Source: CAVQBC01 sp963710665 (GTDB taxonomy: Bacteria; Actinomycetota; Thermoleophilia; Solirubrobacterales; Solirubrobacteraceae). Taken from it: a stretch of 64,000 nucleotides of DNA. Location: NCBI GenBank assembly GCA_963710665.1, contig CAVQBC010000003.1:744001-808000 (forward strand), written 5' to 3'. This document shows, piece by piece, positions 33,636-42,790 of the stretch (positions are counted from its first letter, which is position 1; every line of letters starts with the position of its first letter). The position numbers and the translations under genes are program-made. The notes below the pieces were generated by a model. The model had not been told where the DNA came from. It searched no databases and saw only the letters and a list, made by a program, of their open reading frames with translations.

Positions 33636-34928
33636 ATGGCCGGCGACTGGGCCGCCGTCGACGTCGGCAGGGACCCCGCGGCATGGGCGCGGCTGCTGCG
33701 ACGCGCGTACGTGCGCGCGGCCGACGGCGCCCGCCCTTCGACGATCGTCCGTCCGCTGGTCGCCGACTCGTGGGCGCGGTGCGCCCGCGCCGGACTCGAG
33801 ATCGACGGCGTCGCGCCGCGCTTCGACGACGGCGAGCAGGCCGATCGCGCGCTCAAGGCGCACCCGCTGCAGGCGTACCTGACGCTGCTCTCCGAGATGC
33901 TGGTCGGGGTGGCGCGCTACGCCCACCAGATCGCCCTCGTCGCGGACGCCGAGGGCCTCGTCCTGTGGGCCGACGGGCACGAGCCGACGCTCGCGCTCGC
34001 CGAGCGCATCAACCTCGCCCCCGGCGCCAGCTGGCACGAGGCCGACGCGGGCACCAACGCGATCGGGACCGCGCTCGCGCTCGACCGCGCCGTCCAGATC
34101 TTCTCCGCCGAGCACTACCGCGAGCGCCTGCACGGCTGGTCGTCGGCGGCTGCCCCCGTGCGCGACCCCGACACCGGCGAGCGGGTCGGCGCGGTCGCGC
34201 TCGCGGGCCCCTACCGCGCCGCCCACCCGCACGGCTTCTCGCTGGTCGCGGCGACCGCGAGCGTGATCGAGGACCGGATGGAGCTCGCCGCCATCCGCCG
34301 GCGCGAGGCGCTGACCGGCGAGTTCCTGCGGCGGGTGCTGCCGCGGAGCCGCGGTCGCAGCGCGCTCGTGGACCGCGACGGGCGCGTGCTGGCAGCCTCG
34401 CCAGGGGCGTGGCTCGGGTCGCGCGTCAGGATCGGCAGCGGCGGGGTCCCGCTCCCGCCGCCCCACGCCCCGGTGCACGTCGAGCCGCTCAACGGGGGCG
34501 AGGGCTTCCTCCTCTCCGACGTCGCCGACGCGCCGGGGCCGCCGGTGCTGCGGCTCAGCGCGCTCGGCGCGGACCGCGCGACCGCGTGGGTCGACGGGCG
34601 CCGCCTGCGCCTCTCGCTGCGCCACAGCGAGCTGCTGGTCGCGCTCGCCCTGCACCCCGACGGGCTCGACGAGGATGCGCTGGCGCGCGCGGTCTACGGG
34701 CACCCGGTCAAGGCCGTCACCGTGCGCGCCGAGATCTCGCGCCTGCGCAAGGTGCTCGGCCCGGCGCTGCGCACGCGCCCGTACCGGCTGGTGGCCGACG
34801 TCCGCGCCGACTTCCTCTGGCAGTCGCACCCGGACCTCCGCCGCGGGGCGCTCCTGCCCGCCTCGCACGCGCCCGCGGTCGTCGCCGCCCGCTGCCGGCT
34901 CGCCGAGCCGCCGGCGATGGCGAGCTGA
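33636..34928 (+). CDS. GAF-domain regulator with C-terminal DNA-binding domain
   Basis: A 430-aa cytosolic regulator. The N-terminus (RPLVADSWARCARAGLEIDG) and GAF domain (about 80-225, with EADAGTNAIGTALALDR) resemble the sensor half of AcoR-type regulators. The sigma-54 AAA+ domain is missing. Instead the last 120 residues form a winged-helix-like segment (RLSLRHSELLVALALHPDGL, then VTVRAEISRLRKVLG). This GAF plus winged-helix layout is common in actinobacteria. ATG 33636 is 16 bp after the XRE-cupin stop, so the two regulators are probably co-transcribed. Confidence 0.78.
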   Translation: MAGDWAAVDVGRDPAAWARLLRRAYVRAADGARPSTIVRPLVADSWARCARAGLEIDGVAPRFDDGEQADRALKAHPLQAYLTLLSEMLVGVARYAHQIALVADAEGLVLWADGHEPTLALAERINLAPGASWHEADAGTNAIGTALALDRAVQIFSAEHYRERLHGWSSAAAPVRDPDTGERVGAVALAGPYRAAHPHGFSLVAATASVIEDRMELAAIRRREALTGEFLRRVLPRSRGRSALVDRDGRVLAASPGAWLGSRVRIGSGGVPLPPPHAPVHVEPLNGGEGFLLSDVADAPGPPVLRLSALGADRATAWVDGRRLRLSLRHSELLVALALHPDGLDEDALARAVYGHPVKAVTVRAEISRLRKVLGPALRTRPYRLVADVRADFLWQSHPDLRRGALLPASHAPAVVAARCRLAEPPAMAS

Positions 34929-35061
34929 ACGCGGGGAATGCAATCGGCTTGCAACGACGGGGCCGGGTTGCCTGGTCCCCGCCCGCAAGCCCAGAATCGA
35001 GTCGAGTCCGCGCACGTCCCTCCTCCCTGCGGACTGCCGCGCCCCTCGCCGGGGCGCGATC

Positions 35062-35106
35062 GGGACGCTCCCGCCGGCGCCCTCTCCTCGCCGGCGGGAG
35101 AGTCCC
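35062..35106. terminator. Bidirectional GC hairpin terminator
   Basis: Left arm 35062-35079 and right arm 35089-35106 pair over 17 of 18 positions (GGGAC, one G-A mismatch, then CTCCCGCCGGCG) with a 9-base loop. It lies in the 203-bp gap between the convergent GAF-regulator and MaoC genes. This is the strongest hairpin in the window. I see nothing else in the gap. Confidence 0.7.
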
Positions 35107-35131
35107 GTCCTCCGGCGCGGCTCGGCCGGGC

Positions 35132-35554
35132 TCAGCCGAGCGGCGACGTGTAGCAGACGGCCGTGCCCTCGAGGGCGACCGTGCCGTCCTGCCGGGTGAC
35201 GGTGGTGCTGATGCGCGTGATCGGCTTGTCCTCGCGCGCCTCGATCACCTCGACGATCCCGGTGATCTCCTCGCCGGGGCGGACCGGGGCGCGGAACTGC
35301 CAGTTGGCCTCGAGGAAGACGGAGCCGGGTCCCGGGAGGTCCTCCGCGACGACCGCGTTGAGGATCCCGGTGGTGATCCCGCCCTGCACGATGATCTCGC
35401 CGAAGCGCGAGCCCCGTGCCGCGTCCTCGTCGTAGTGGAGCGGGTTGCGATCGCCCGTCATCTCGGTGAAGAGCTCGATGTCGCGCGCGGTCACCATCCG
35501 GGTGCGGCTCGCGCGCTGTCCGGGCTCCGGGCGCCCGTTCGGCCAGGCAGACAT
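35132..35554 (-). CDS. MaoC-like (R)-enoyl-CoA hydratase
   Basis: A 140-aa hotdog-fold protein of the MaoC/(R)-specific hydratase family. The active-site motif is complete: FTEMTGDRNPLHYDEDAARG supplies the catalytic Asp and His, followed by GEIIVQGGITTGIL. These enzymes hydrate trans-2-enoyl-CoA to (R)-3-hydroxyacyl-CoA in fatty acid or polyhydroxyalkanoate metabolism. ATG 35554 is the chosen start. It is 69 bp downstream of the DMT-transporter gene on the same strand, but the two have no obvious functional link. Confidence 0.85.
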   Translation of the reverse strand: MSAWPNGRPEPGQRASRTRMVTARDIELFTEMTGDRNPLHYDEDAARGSRFGEIIVQGGITTGILNAVVAEDLPGPGSVFLEANWQFRAPVRPGEEITGIVEVIEAREDKPITRISTTVTRQDGTVALEGTAVCYTSPLG

Positions 35555-35569
35555 GAGTGAGGCGGCATC

Positions 35570-36484
35570 CTATGCGAACTGGATGAGCGCGACCCCGGCG
35601 AGCAGCAGCGCGACGCCGGTCGTTCGCAGGAGCGTCAGCGGGCGCCGCGGAAGGCGCAGCAGGCCGTAGCGGTCCACCGCCAGCGACACGAGCTGCTGCC
35701 CGGCGACGGTGAGGCCGATCGTGGCGGCCGCGCCGATCTCCCCGATCAACAGCGGCACCACGGTCACGTAGGTGGCGCCGACCAACCCGCCGAGCCAGCC
35801 CCACCACGGCATCGCCCGCGCGTGGAGCCCCGGGCGGGGCGGCGGCGGGCGCCGCTGCCACACGGCGAGCACGGCGATCATCGTCGCGGTGGCGACGAGG
35901 AAGGAGAAGGCGCCCGCGGTGACGGGGGCGTCGAGGTCGGCGCGCAGCTGGGCGTTGATCGGCCCCTGGATCGCGAGCGCCACGCCGGCCGCGACCGCGA
36001 AGGCCTGCAATGCCCGGCGGTGCGCGACCGGCCGGTCGGTGCGGCTCGCCCGCACGATCGCCGCGGCGCCGCCGAGGACGGCCACGCCGCCGAGCACGTG
36101 CGCGGGCGGGAAGCCCTCCCGCGCGACGCCGAGCAGGCCGAGCCCGTCGACGGCGAGGGACGCGAGCATCTGGCCGGTGATGAACAGGCCGACGGCGCCG
36201 AGCGCCCCGAGGCGCGGGAACAGCAGGATCCCGGCCGTGATGTAGATCGCGGACCCCAGCCCGCCGACGAGATGCCACGGCGCCGCGGCGGGCACCGCGC
36301 CGAGCGCCCCCAGCGTCCCCACGGCGGCGGCGAGAGCGATCAGCGCAGCGGTGCCGATCGCGAGCTGGGCGGTGGAGGCGCGGACCGGGGAGCCGAGGGC
36401 GGTCGAGAGCTGGAGGTTCGCGGCGGCCTGGACGGCCAGCAGCCCGCCGATCGACAGCGCGAGGGGAGCGAGGAGAGCGTTCAC
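35570..36484 (-). CDS. DMT-superfamily transporter, tandem DUF606 (YdcZ) repeats
   Basis: A 304-aa membrane protein with about ten hydrophobic segments in two repeats of the DUF606/YdcZ type. The repeats are marked by LGALGAVGLFITGQMLASLA in the first half and IGLTVAGQQLVSLAVDRYGL in the second, both followed by a D-x-x-G-L-L pattern. This is a fused pair of what is often a single-repeat gene. The substrate is unknown, and export of a small metabolite is the usual guess. GTG 36484 starts just before the first hydrophobic segment. It is divergent from a TetR gene across 81 bp with candidate operators. Confidence 0.8.
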   Translation of the reverse strand: MNALLAPLALSIGGLLAVQAAANLQLSTALGSPVRASTAQLAIGTAALIALAAAVGTLGALGAVPAAAPWHLVGGLGSAIYITAGILLFPRLGALGAVGLFITGQMLASLAVDGLGLLGVAREGFPPAHVLGGVAVLGGAAAIVRASRTDRPVAHRRALQAFAVAAGVALAIQGPINAQLRADLDAPVTAGAFSFLVATATMIAVLAVWQRRPPPPRPGLHARAMPWWGWLGGLVGATYVTVVPLLIGEIGAAATIGLTVAGQQLVSLAVDRYGLLRLPRRPLTLLRTTGVALLLAGVALIQFA

Positions 36485-36494
36485 GGATGTAATT

Positions 36495-36551
36495 GGACGG
36501 TGCGTCCGGTTGTGGGTGGGCGCGCAGCGTAGCACCGAAGCGGACGGTCCG
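36495..36551. promoter_or_regulatory. Two candidate TetR operator palindromes
   Basis: GGACG-GTG-CGTCC (36495-36507) and CGGAC-G-GTCCG (36541-36551) share the half-site GGAC and lie in the 81-bp region between the DMT transporter and the divergent TetR gene. Placement at both promoters is what an autoregulating TetR repressor would use. Confidence 0.45.
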
Positions 36552-36565
36552 TCAACTTCGCTAGG

Positions 36566-37171
36566 GTGGGCGTGGTGGAGCTCCCGACCGCCGGTCATCC
36601 CGAGGCGCCGCGAGAGCGCTCGGACGCCGCCCGCAACCGCGCCCGCGTGCTCGCCGCCGCCGCCCGGCTCCTCTCCGCGGACCCGCATGGCACGACGATG
36701 GAGGACATCGCGCGGGCGGCCGGCGTGGGCAAGGGCACGCTCTACCGGCGCTACCCGGACAAGGCCGCGATCGCCGCGGCGCTGCTCGGCGAGCACGAGC
36801 GCGAGCTCCAGGACCGCGTGCTCCGGGGACCGCCGCCGCTCGGCCCTGGAGCGCAGCCGCACGAGCGCCTGATCGCGTTCTACGCGGCGATGGTCGAGTT
36901 CCTCGAGCGCCACGGCCACCTCTCGCGCGCGATCGAGACGGACGCCGAGCGCCTGGAGACCGGCGCCCACGCCGCCTGGCGGCTGCATGTCACGACGCTC
37001 GTGGAGGCCGCCGGCGTACCCGTGGAGCCCGCGGTGCTGGCCGAGCAGCTGCTCGCGCCCCTCTCCCCCGAGCTCTACGACCGCGAGCGCCGCGTCCGGG
37101 GGCGGACGCCGGCGGAGATCGTCGAGGCGCTGGCGCTGCTCGCGGGGGTCCTGCGACCGGCGGCCCGCTGA
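36566..37171 (+). CDS. TetR-family transcriptional regulator
   Basis: A 201-aa TetR regulator. The N-terminal helix-turn-helix (about 20-65) reads RNRARVLAAAARLLSADPHG and MEDIARAAGVGKGTLYRRYP, a textbook match; the C-terminal ligand domain is of the usual diverse alpha-helical type. GTG 36566 starts it, without a strong ribosome-binding site. It is divergent from the DMT transporter with two palindromes between them, so control of that transporter is likely. The ligand is unknown. Confidence 0.88.
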   Translation: MGVVELPTAGHPEAPRERSDAARNRARVLAAAARLLSADPHGTTMEDIARAAGVGKGTLYRRYPDKAAIAAALLGEHERELQDRVLRGPPPLGPGAQPHERLIAFYAAMVEFLERHGHLSRAIETDAERLETGAHAAWRLHVTTLVEAAGVPVEPAVLAEQLLAPLSPELYDRERRVRGRTPAEIVEALALLAGVLRPAAR

Positions 37172-37238
37172 CGACGGCCGCTTGCGCCCGTCGCCCCGCG
37201 TCGGCGACCATGGCGGGCATGCGGAACCGGACGCGCCC

Positions 37239-37544
37239 GTGACCGAGCGGCGCCGCAGCCCGCGGGTCGAGATGGCGGTGACGTGCACGCTGCGCCGTCG
37301 CAGCGGCTCGGCGATCAGCGCGCGGACGCTCGACGTCGGCCCCGGCGGCATGAGGATCGCGGCGACACGGCCGCTGTCGACCGACGAGGTGCTCGAGTTC
37401 GACCTGCCGCTGCGCGACGAGGTCCGCGTCGACGGCCGCGCGCGGGTGCTGCGCGAGCAGGGCTACCGCGTCTACGCGCTGCGCTTCGAGGGGCTGCGCG
37501 ACCCCGCCCGCGAGCGCCTCGGCGATCTCGTCACCGCCGGCTGA
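37239..37544 (+). CDS. PilZ-domain protein
   Basis: A 101-aa single-domain protein. The c-di-GMP-binding PilZ signature is present: TERRRSPRVEMAVTC at the start (RRxxR type) and LDVGPGGMRI near residue 30 (D/NxSxxG type, here DVGPGG). Binding of c-di-GMP is therefore plausible. GTG 37239 places the arginine motif at the very N-terminus, as usual for stand-alone PilZ proteins. It is 67 bp after the TetR gene; no partner is evident nearby. Confidence 0.75.
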   Translation: MTERRRSPRVEMAVTCTLRRRSGSAISARTLDVGPGGMRIAATRPLSTDEVLEFDLPLRDEVRVDGRARVLREQGYRVYALRFEGLRDPARERLGDLVTAG

Positions 37545-37554
37545 GCGGCGCGCG

Positions 37555-37956
37555 TCATGCGCGTGGGCGCAGGTCGAGCTCGGCCTTGAGCGCCTCGAGC
37601 CACTGGCCCGGGCGGCCGAGCCCGGTGATCTTGCCGAGCTCCTCCACCATCCGCTCCGAGCGCCAGTTGACCGACAGCAGGTCGAGCGAGGTGGAGAGGA
37701 CCATCGCGTGGTGGGCGAGGATCCGGTCGAGGAGGTCGACGCGGCGGGCGAGGTCCGGCCCGCGGGCGGCGGGCAGCTCGCGGCGCAAGGCCTCGAAGCG
37801 GCTGATCACGGGGCCGCCGCGCTCCGCCAGGTCGGCCAGCGGCCGCTGGTCGCGGATCTCGGCCAGCATCAGCTCGGTCGAGTCCTGCAGGACGATCGCC
37901 TCGTCGACGACGATCGCGAAGCGCTCCCAGGCGGCGTCGGGCGCGGATCCGGTCAT
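37555..37956 (-). CDS. Hypothetical protein, ATGA-coupled to a hydrolase gene
   Basis: A 133-aa all-helical protein I do not recognise. It has leucine- and arginine-rich amphipathic stretches (LADLAERGGPVISRFEALRR, ILAHHAMVLSTSLDLLSVNW), no signal peptide and no membrane segment. ATG 37956 overlaps the stop of the upstream alpha/beta hydrolase gene (ATGA), which supports a real, co-translated gene. A role with the hydrolase is implied only by position. Confidence 0.6.
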   Translation of the reverse strand: MTGSAPDAAWERFAIVVDEAIVLQDSTELMLAEIRDQRPLADLAERGGPVISRFEALRRELPAARGPDLARRVDLLDRILAHHAMVLSTSLDLLSVNWRSERMVEELGKITGLGRPGQWLEALKAELDLRPRA

Positions 37957-39528
37957 GCCGGCGGCTCGCTGAACGGGAGCACGTCCTGCGCGCACGCGGT
38001 GCCGGGGGCGGGCGTCGCGCCGTCGAGGAGGTAGCGCGCCACGACCTGGTCGGCGCACGTCGAGCGCAGCAGCGAGGTGTGCCCCCAGCCGTCGACGGTC
38101 AGCAGGGCGGACCGGGGCAGGAGGTCCGCGAGGGTCACGGCGCCCTCGTAGCGCGTGGCGGGGTCGAAGCGGTTGCCGACCACGAGCACCGGATGGGCGG
38201 TGGCGCGGTCGAACGGCCCCAGGTAGCGGTCCTGGTCGGTCCAGGGCCAGTCGGCGCAGAGGGAGGACGCCCACGTCCAGGCGCGCCCGAAGAGGGTGTG
38301 CCGGTCGGCGGCGGCGCCGGCCCACGACCACGCCGCGTAGTCGCCGGGGTTGACGGAGTCCGAGCACGCCACGGAGGGGAAGCCCTCGAGCTCGTTGCGA
38401 TAGTCGTCGGGCGCGCCGGGGGCGAGGTAGGGCGGCCGGCGGTCCGGCGCGGCGAAGCGGGCGCTCACGCGGACCGGCGCCGCGGTCTGCCGCTCCACGT
38501 CGGCGAGCCCGTCGGCCAGCAGGGTCCACACCTCCGGGTCGTACAGCGCGCCGAGGGTGAGCCCGATGAGGTCGGCGTAGCCGATCGTGTCCGTGGTCCC
38601 GTCGGGCAGGACCACCTCGGCGGGGTCGTCGCGCAGGCGGTCGGCGAGGGCGGCGAAGCGCTCGGCGGCGCGGTTCGCGAACGCGCAGCGCGGGCCGGCC
38701 TCGTCGCACAGCCGGAAGAACTCCTCGAGCGTCGCCTGGGCGCCCTGGTCGCTGCGCAGGCGGGTCGAGAACGGCAGGAAGCGGCCCTCGCGGCCCTCAC
38801 CGGTCGACCAGGCGACGGGGTCGAGCACGGCGTCGACCACCACCGCGCCGACCTTGCCCGGGTACAGCGCCGCGTACGTGGCGCCGAGGTAGGAGCCGTA
38901 GGAGTAGCCGGCGTAGTGGAGCGCGTCGTCACCGGCGCGGCGGCGCAGGACGTCGAGGTCGCGGGCCACGTTGGCGGTCGACATGTGCTCGACGATCGGG
39001 CCGGCGCGCCGCTCGCAGGCGCCGATGACGTAGTGGTCGGCCGCGATGCGGCGCTGCTCCTGCTCGCGGGTGAGCGGGAACGCGAACGGGAGGAAGTACG
39101 GCTCCCACTGCTCGGGGGTGTCGAAGCAGCGCACCTGGTTGCTGCGCGCGATCCCGCGCGGGTCGAAGCCGACGAGGTCGTAGCGGGCGCGGACCTCGGG
39201 CGTGAAGAGGATCGGCCCGAGGCCCTGCACGAAGTCCACGCCGGAGCCGCCCGGTCCGCCCGGGTTGAGGAACAGCGACCCGATGCGCTGCTGCGGGTCC
39301 GTGGCCGGGAGCCGGGAGAGGGCGACCGCGATGGTCGGCCCGCGGGGGCGGTCGTAGTCGAGCGGGACGTCGACGGTGGCGCACTCGAACCCCGCGCCGC
39401 ACGGGCTCCAGCCGATCGGCGGCGCGCCCGTGGCCGCGACGGCCGCCGGCGGGACGAGCCAGGGCTCCGGCGATCAACAGCACCGCGGCGAGGAGCCGCG
39501 GCAGGGTCCGCGAACCGTGGTACGCCAT
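37953..39528 (-). CDS. Secreted alpha/beta hydrolase (TAP-like), interrupted by one extra base
   Basis: A Streptomyces tripeptidyl-aminopeptidase-like alpha/beta hydrolase. ATG 39528, preceded by GAGGAGGG, encodes a signal peptide (MAYHGSRTLPRLLAAVLLIA, then GALA). Skipping one base between about 39440 and 39473 continues into the mature protein, beginning near PPIGWSPCGAGFECATVDVP, with LNPGGPGG (oxyanion loop), DLVGFDPRG, the nucleophile serine in YAGYSYGSYLG, a late Asp, and His in VDGWGHTSLL. The unshifted frame hits a TGA, so as written the gene is broken. The whole rest is intact, which fits a sequencing indel or a very recent mutation. It probably releases peptides or cleaves esters outside the cell. 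Confidence 0.7.
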
Positions 39529-39624
39529 GGGCCCTCCTCGAGGTGGGCGCGCCGGATGGGGGAAGGCCTGGCGATTGCCGCAGGTCGCCGGGCCGGTGTC
39601 AAGCGACCCAGGCAAGATGCGTCC

Positions 39625-39995
39625 GTGTCGCCACAGAGTCGCCGCCATCTCGACTGGGAGGGGTGCTTCAACGTCCGTGATCTCGGCGGCCTGAGGGCGG
39701 ATGAGGGCCGGGAGACGCGGTGGCGGGCGCTGGCACGCGGCCCGCACGGCCGTCGAGCGGCCGTGACCGCGTCGGGTCGGGCGCGCGGCGGCGCCGCGCC
39801 TCGGACGCTGCCCGGGCTCCCGGAGCTCGGGGAGCGTCGCGCGGACCCGGCGCCCACAGCGCGCCGGATGCCGCCGCGGTGCAGGCCGTCGAGCGGCGTC
39901 AGGCGCGCGAGCTGCGCGGCGGTGGGCTGACGAAGGGAGACGTGGCGGCGCTGCGCGCGCGTATGCTCGGTCCGGGCATCCGAGGAGGTCGGTGA
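39625..39995 (+). pseudogene. Remnant of a tyrosine phosphatase gene
   Basis: GTG 39625 starts a frame whose first residues (RRHLDWEGCFNVRDLGGLRA) match the N-terminus of bacterial protein-tyrosine phosphatases of the Y_phosphatase3 type. Within about 20 residues the similarity ends and no CxxxxxR catalytic loop appears. A different frame just before 39995 (GGLTKGDVAALRARMLG) looks like the C-terminus of the same family. The total length is about half of a normal gene, so I read it as an internally deleted remnant. The C-terminal match is weaker than the N-terminal one. Confidence 0.5.
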
Positions 39996-40693
39996 TGGTG
40001 GTCGAGCCGGTGTCGTTCGAGGGCTTCGGAGCCGGTGCGGTGGCGTGGTTCGAGGGCCTCGAGCGCGACAACTCGAAGCGCTACTTCGACGCGACGCGGG
40101 CGACGTTCGAGGACGAGGTGCGCGAGCCGCTCGAGCTCCTGCTCGCCGAGCTCGGCCCCGAGTTCCACGGCGAGGTGCACATGTTCCGCCAGAACCGCGA
40201 CGTGCGCTTCTCGCCGGACAAGTCGCCGTACAAGACGGCCACGTACGGGGTGCTGCGCCCCCCGCCGGGATCGGCGGTCGCGTTGTATGCGCAGATCTCG
40301 TCGCGGGGGCTCTACGCCGGGTCGGGCTACTGGCGGATGGCCAACGACCAGCTCGAGAAGTACCGGGAGGCGGTGCTCGACGACGGCAAGGGCGAGGCGC
40401 TGCGGGGCCTCCTGGCGGGCGTCGTGCGCTCGGGGCTCGACCTGACGGAGCCCTCGTTGAAGACCGCGCCGCGGGGGATGCCGCGCGACCATCCGCGGGT
40501 CGAGCTCCTCCGGTACAAGGACCTCGTCGCGGGCCGGCGCCTCCACCCCGGGCCGGCGCTCGCGACACGCGAGGCGCTCGACTTCGTCGCGGGGACGTGG
40601 CGGGCGGTGGGTCCGCTCAACGCGTGGCTCGACGCGCACGTGGGGCGCAGCGAGCTCCCGCGCGAGGTGCGTGGAGGCGGGCAGCGGCGCTGA
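39995..40693 (+). CDS. DUF2461 family protein
   Basis: A 232-aa protein of the widespread uncharacterised DUF2461 family. The conserved core is clear: FEGFGAGAVAWFEGLERDNS near the start, then FRQNRDVRFSPDKSPYKTAT near residue 65, and YAGSGYWRMANDQLEKYREA near residue 110. ATG 39995 with GAGGAGG upstream is chosen over GTG 39992. No function is established for the family. It overlaps the end of the phosphatase remnant. Confidence 0.88.
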   Translation: MVVEPVSFEGFGAGAVAWFEGLERDNSKRYFDATRATFEDEVREPLELLLAELGPEFHGEVHMFRQNRDVRFSPDKSPYKTATYGVLRPPPGSAVALYAQISSRGLYAGSGYWRMANDQLEKYREAVLDDGKGEALRGLLAGVVRSGLDLTEPSLKTAPRGMPRDHPRVELLRYKDLVAGRRLHPGPALATREALDFVAGTWRAVGPLNAWLDAHVGRSELPREVRGGGQRR

Positions 40694-40736
40694 CCCGCGG
40701 GCGCGCGGGCGGGCGCGGATCCGTCCTGCGACGATG

Positions 40737-40750
40737 CGAACATCTGTTCG
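40737..40750 (+). promoter_or_regulatory. LexA (SOS) box at the dinB start
   Basis: CGAACATCTGTTCG fits the Gram-positive/actinobacterial SOS box CGAAC-N4-GTTCG without mismatch. Its last base is the first base of the dinB GTG start codon, so bound LexA would cover the start of a leaderless transcript. Confidence 0.8.
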
Positions 40751-41941
40751 TGTCGAGCCAGGCCACCATCCTCCACGCGGACCTCGACTCGTTCTTCGCC
40801 TCCGTCGAGCAGCGCGACGATCCGCGCCTGCGGTCGCGGCCGGTGATCGTCGGCTCGGGCGTCGTGCTCGCCGCGAGCTACGAGGCCAAGGCGTTCGGGG
40901 TGCACTCCGCGATGAGCGGGTCGGTCGCCCGCCGGCTGTGCCCGCACGCGGTGGTCGTCCAGCCGCGGATGTCGGCCTACTCCGAGGCGAGCAAGGCGGT
41001 GTTCGAGCTGTTCGACCAGACGACGCCGCTGGTCGAGGGCCTGTCGATCGACGAGGCGTTCCTCGACGTCCGCGGCCTCCGGCGGATCGCGGGCGCGGCG
41101 CCGGAGATCGCCGTGCGGCTCCGCCGCCAGGTTCTGGAGCAGGTCGGCCTGCCGATCACGGTCGGGGTGGCGCGGACCAAGTTCCTCGCGAAGGTGGCGA
41201 GCGCGGTCGCCAAGCCCGACGGGCTGCTCGTCGTCCCGCCCGGCGGCGAGATCGCGTTCCTGCACCCGTTGCCGATCGAGCGCCTGTGGGGCGTCGGCCC
41301 CGTCACCTCCGCCAAGCTGCGCGACCGCGGGATCACCACCGTCGGCGAGGTCGCCCGGCTGCCCGAGCCCGCGCTCGTCGCCATGCTCGGCCGCGCGTCC
41401 GGGCGGCACATCCACGCCCTCGCCCACAACCGCGACCCCCGGCAGGGTGCGGATCGGCGTCCGCCGCCGCTCGATGGGCACCCAGCACGCGATCGGCCGG
41501 CGGCCACGCTCCCCCGCGGCCATCGACGCCATCCTCGTCGCGCTGGTCGACCGCCTTGCCCGCCGGCTGCGCGCCGCCCACCGCGTGTGCCGCACGGTCG
41601 TGCTCCGGATGCGCTTCGGCGACTTCTCGCGGGCGACCCGGTCCCACACGCTCACCGAGGCCACCGCCCGTACCCAGACCATCCTCGCCACCGGCCGCGA
41701 GCTGCTCGCCACCGCGATGCCGATGATCCAGCGCGAGGGCCTGACCCTCCTCGGGATCACCCTCAGCAACCTCATCGACGACAGCGCGATCCAGCTCGCG
41801 CTCCCCTTCGACCGCCGGCCGATCTCGGCCCTCGACTCCGCGCTCGACGACGTCCGCGACCGCTTCGGCTCGGACGCGATCACCCGCGCCGTGCTCATCG
41901 ATCGCGAGCGACACGTGGAGATGCCCCTGCTCCCGGACTGA
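40750..41941 (+). CDS. dinB: DNA polymerase IV (DinB), interrupted by one extra base
   Basis: A Y-family translesion polymerase, about 396 aa once a single base near 41446 is skipped. The first frame has ILHADLDSFFASVEQ (metal-binding Asp), AASYEAKAFGVHSAMSG, LVEGLSIDEAFLDV (catalytic Asp-Glu) and GVARTKFLAKVAS. It loses the family sequence after AHNRDPRQ. The second frame resumes with VRIGVRRRSMGTQHAIGRR and runs through the little-finger domain to 41941. The break is in a GGG run, so a sequencing or assembly indel is likely; a real null allele is the alternative. The SOS box overlaps the start. Confidence 0.8.
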
Positions 41942-42072
41942 GACGACATCCGGCCTACGACCGGCCACCCGCCCGCTCGCCACGGCCCAGCCCCCGTCCG
42001 CCAGCCCGGCCACCCCACCCCGCGCGGACCCCGGCAACCCACTCGCCGAGTCGCCGATCTACCTTGCGCGTC

Positions 42073-42783
42073 GTGCGCCGGCGCCTCGTCATCACCGTCA
42101 TCGCCGTCGGGGCGGCCAGCGGTTGCGCCGGCGCCGGGTGCGGCGACAACGCGGCCGAGCGACGGCCGATCCGCGAGGCGTCCGTCGCGCTTGTGCCGGT
42201 GCCGCGGGCGGTGGCCGCGCGCTGTGCCGCGCTCGCGGCGCAGCGGGACGTCCGCGTGCTCTGCCCGACGCGGCTGCCGCGGGCGCGGTGGTCCGTGCGG
42301 TACCGGTCGCTCGCGCGCGGACCGACGGCGTACCTGACCGACCTCGAGGCCGCCGCCCGCGGTGGGGGCGCGGCGTTCCATGTCCTCGCGGGCGGGCGGC
42401 GCGGGCGCTTCTCGCTCGACAGCTCGGGCGGCCGGTGGCCCGTCGACGCGCCGGCCGCGTCGCGGACGTGCTGCGCGCGGCCCGGCGACCTCGGCCTCAT
42501 CGGGGCCGAGGAGGGCGAGCGGGCCGGGACCTTCGCGCCGGTCCGGCTCCGGCTGCGGCGCCGCGCGGCGGTCGCACGGCATCCGGCGCTGCTGCTGACC
42601 GTCGCCGGCTTCCCGGCGGGAGGCATCCACGGCGGGCACGTCGCGGTGGTGTGGAACCAGGGAAGCGACGGCTACGTGCTCTCGATGCACTTCGGCGAGC
42701 ACGCCGGGCTCAGCGGACGCGCGCAGGAGTCGGCGGTGCTCGAAGCGGCCACGTCGATGAGCGCCGCGCGCGCGGGCGCGTGA
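42073..42783 (+). CDS. Putative lipoprotein of unknown function
   Basis: A 236-aa protein starting at GTG 42073 (TTG 42064 also possible). The N-terminus RRRLVITVIAVGAASGCAGA is a short signal sequence with an ASGC lipobox, so it is probably membrane-anchored outside the cell. The rest has several cysteines (VLCPTRLP, RTCCARPGDL) and a HVAVVWNQGSDGYVLSMHF segment near the end. No family was recognised. It is 7 bp upstream of the LanC-like gene, on the same strand, suggesting co-transcription. Confidence 0.65.
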   Translation: MRRRLVITVIAVGAASGCAGAGCGDNAAERRPIREASVALVPVPRAVAARCAALAAQRDVRVLCPTRLPRARWSVRYRSLARGPTAYLTDLEAAARGGGAAFHVLAGGRRGRFSLDSSGGRWPVDAPAASRTCCARPGDLGLIGAEEGERAGTFAPVRLRLRRRAAVARHPALLLTVAGFPAGGIHGGHVAVVWNQGSDGYVLSMHFGEHAGLSGRAQESAVLEAATSMSAARAGA

Positions 42784-42790
42784 TCGCCGG

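Noticed and set aside
37172..42072. A mobile element or genomic island explaining the damaged genes
   Set aside because: No transposase, integrase, terminal repeats, tRNA target or change in base composition was seen around the damaged genes.
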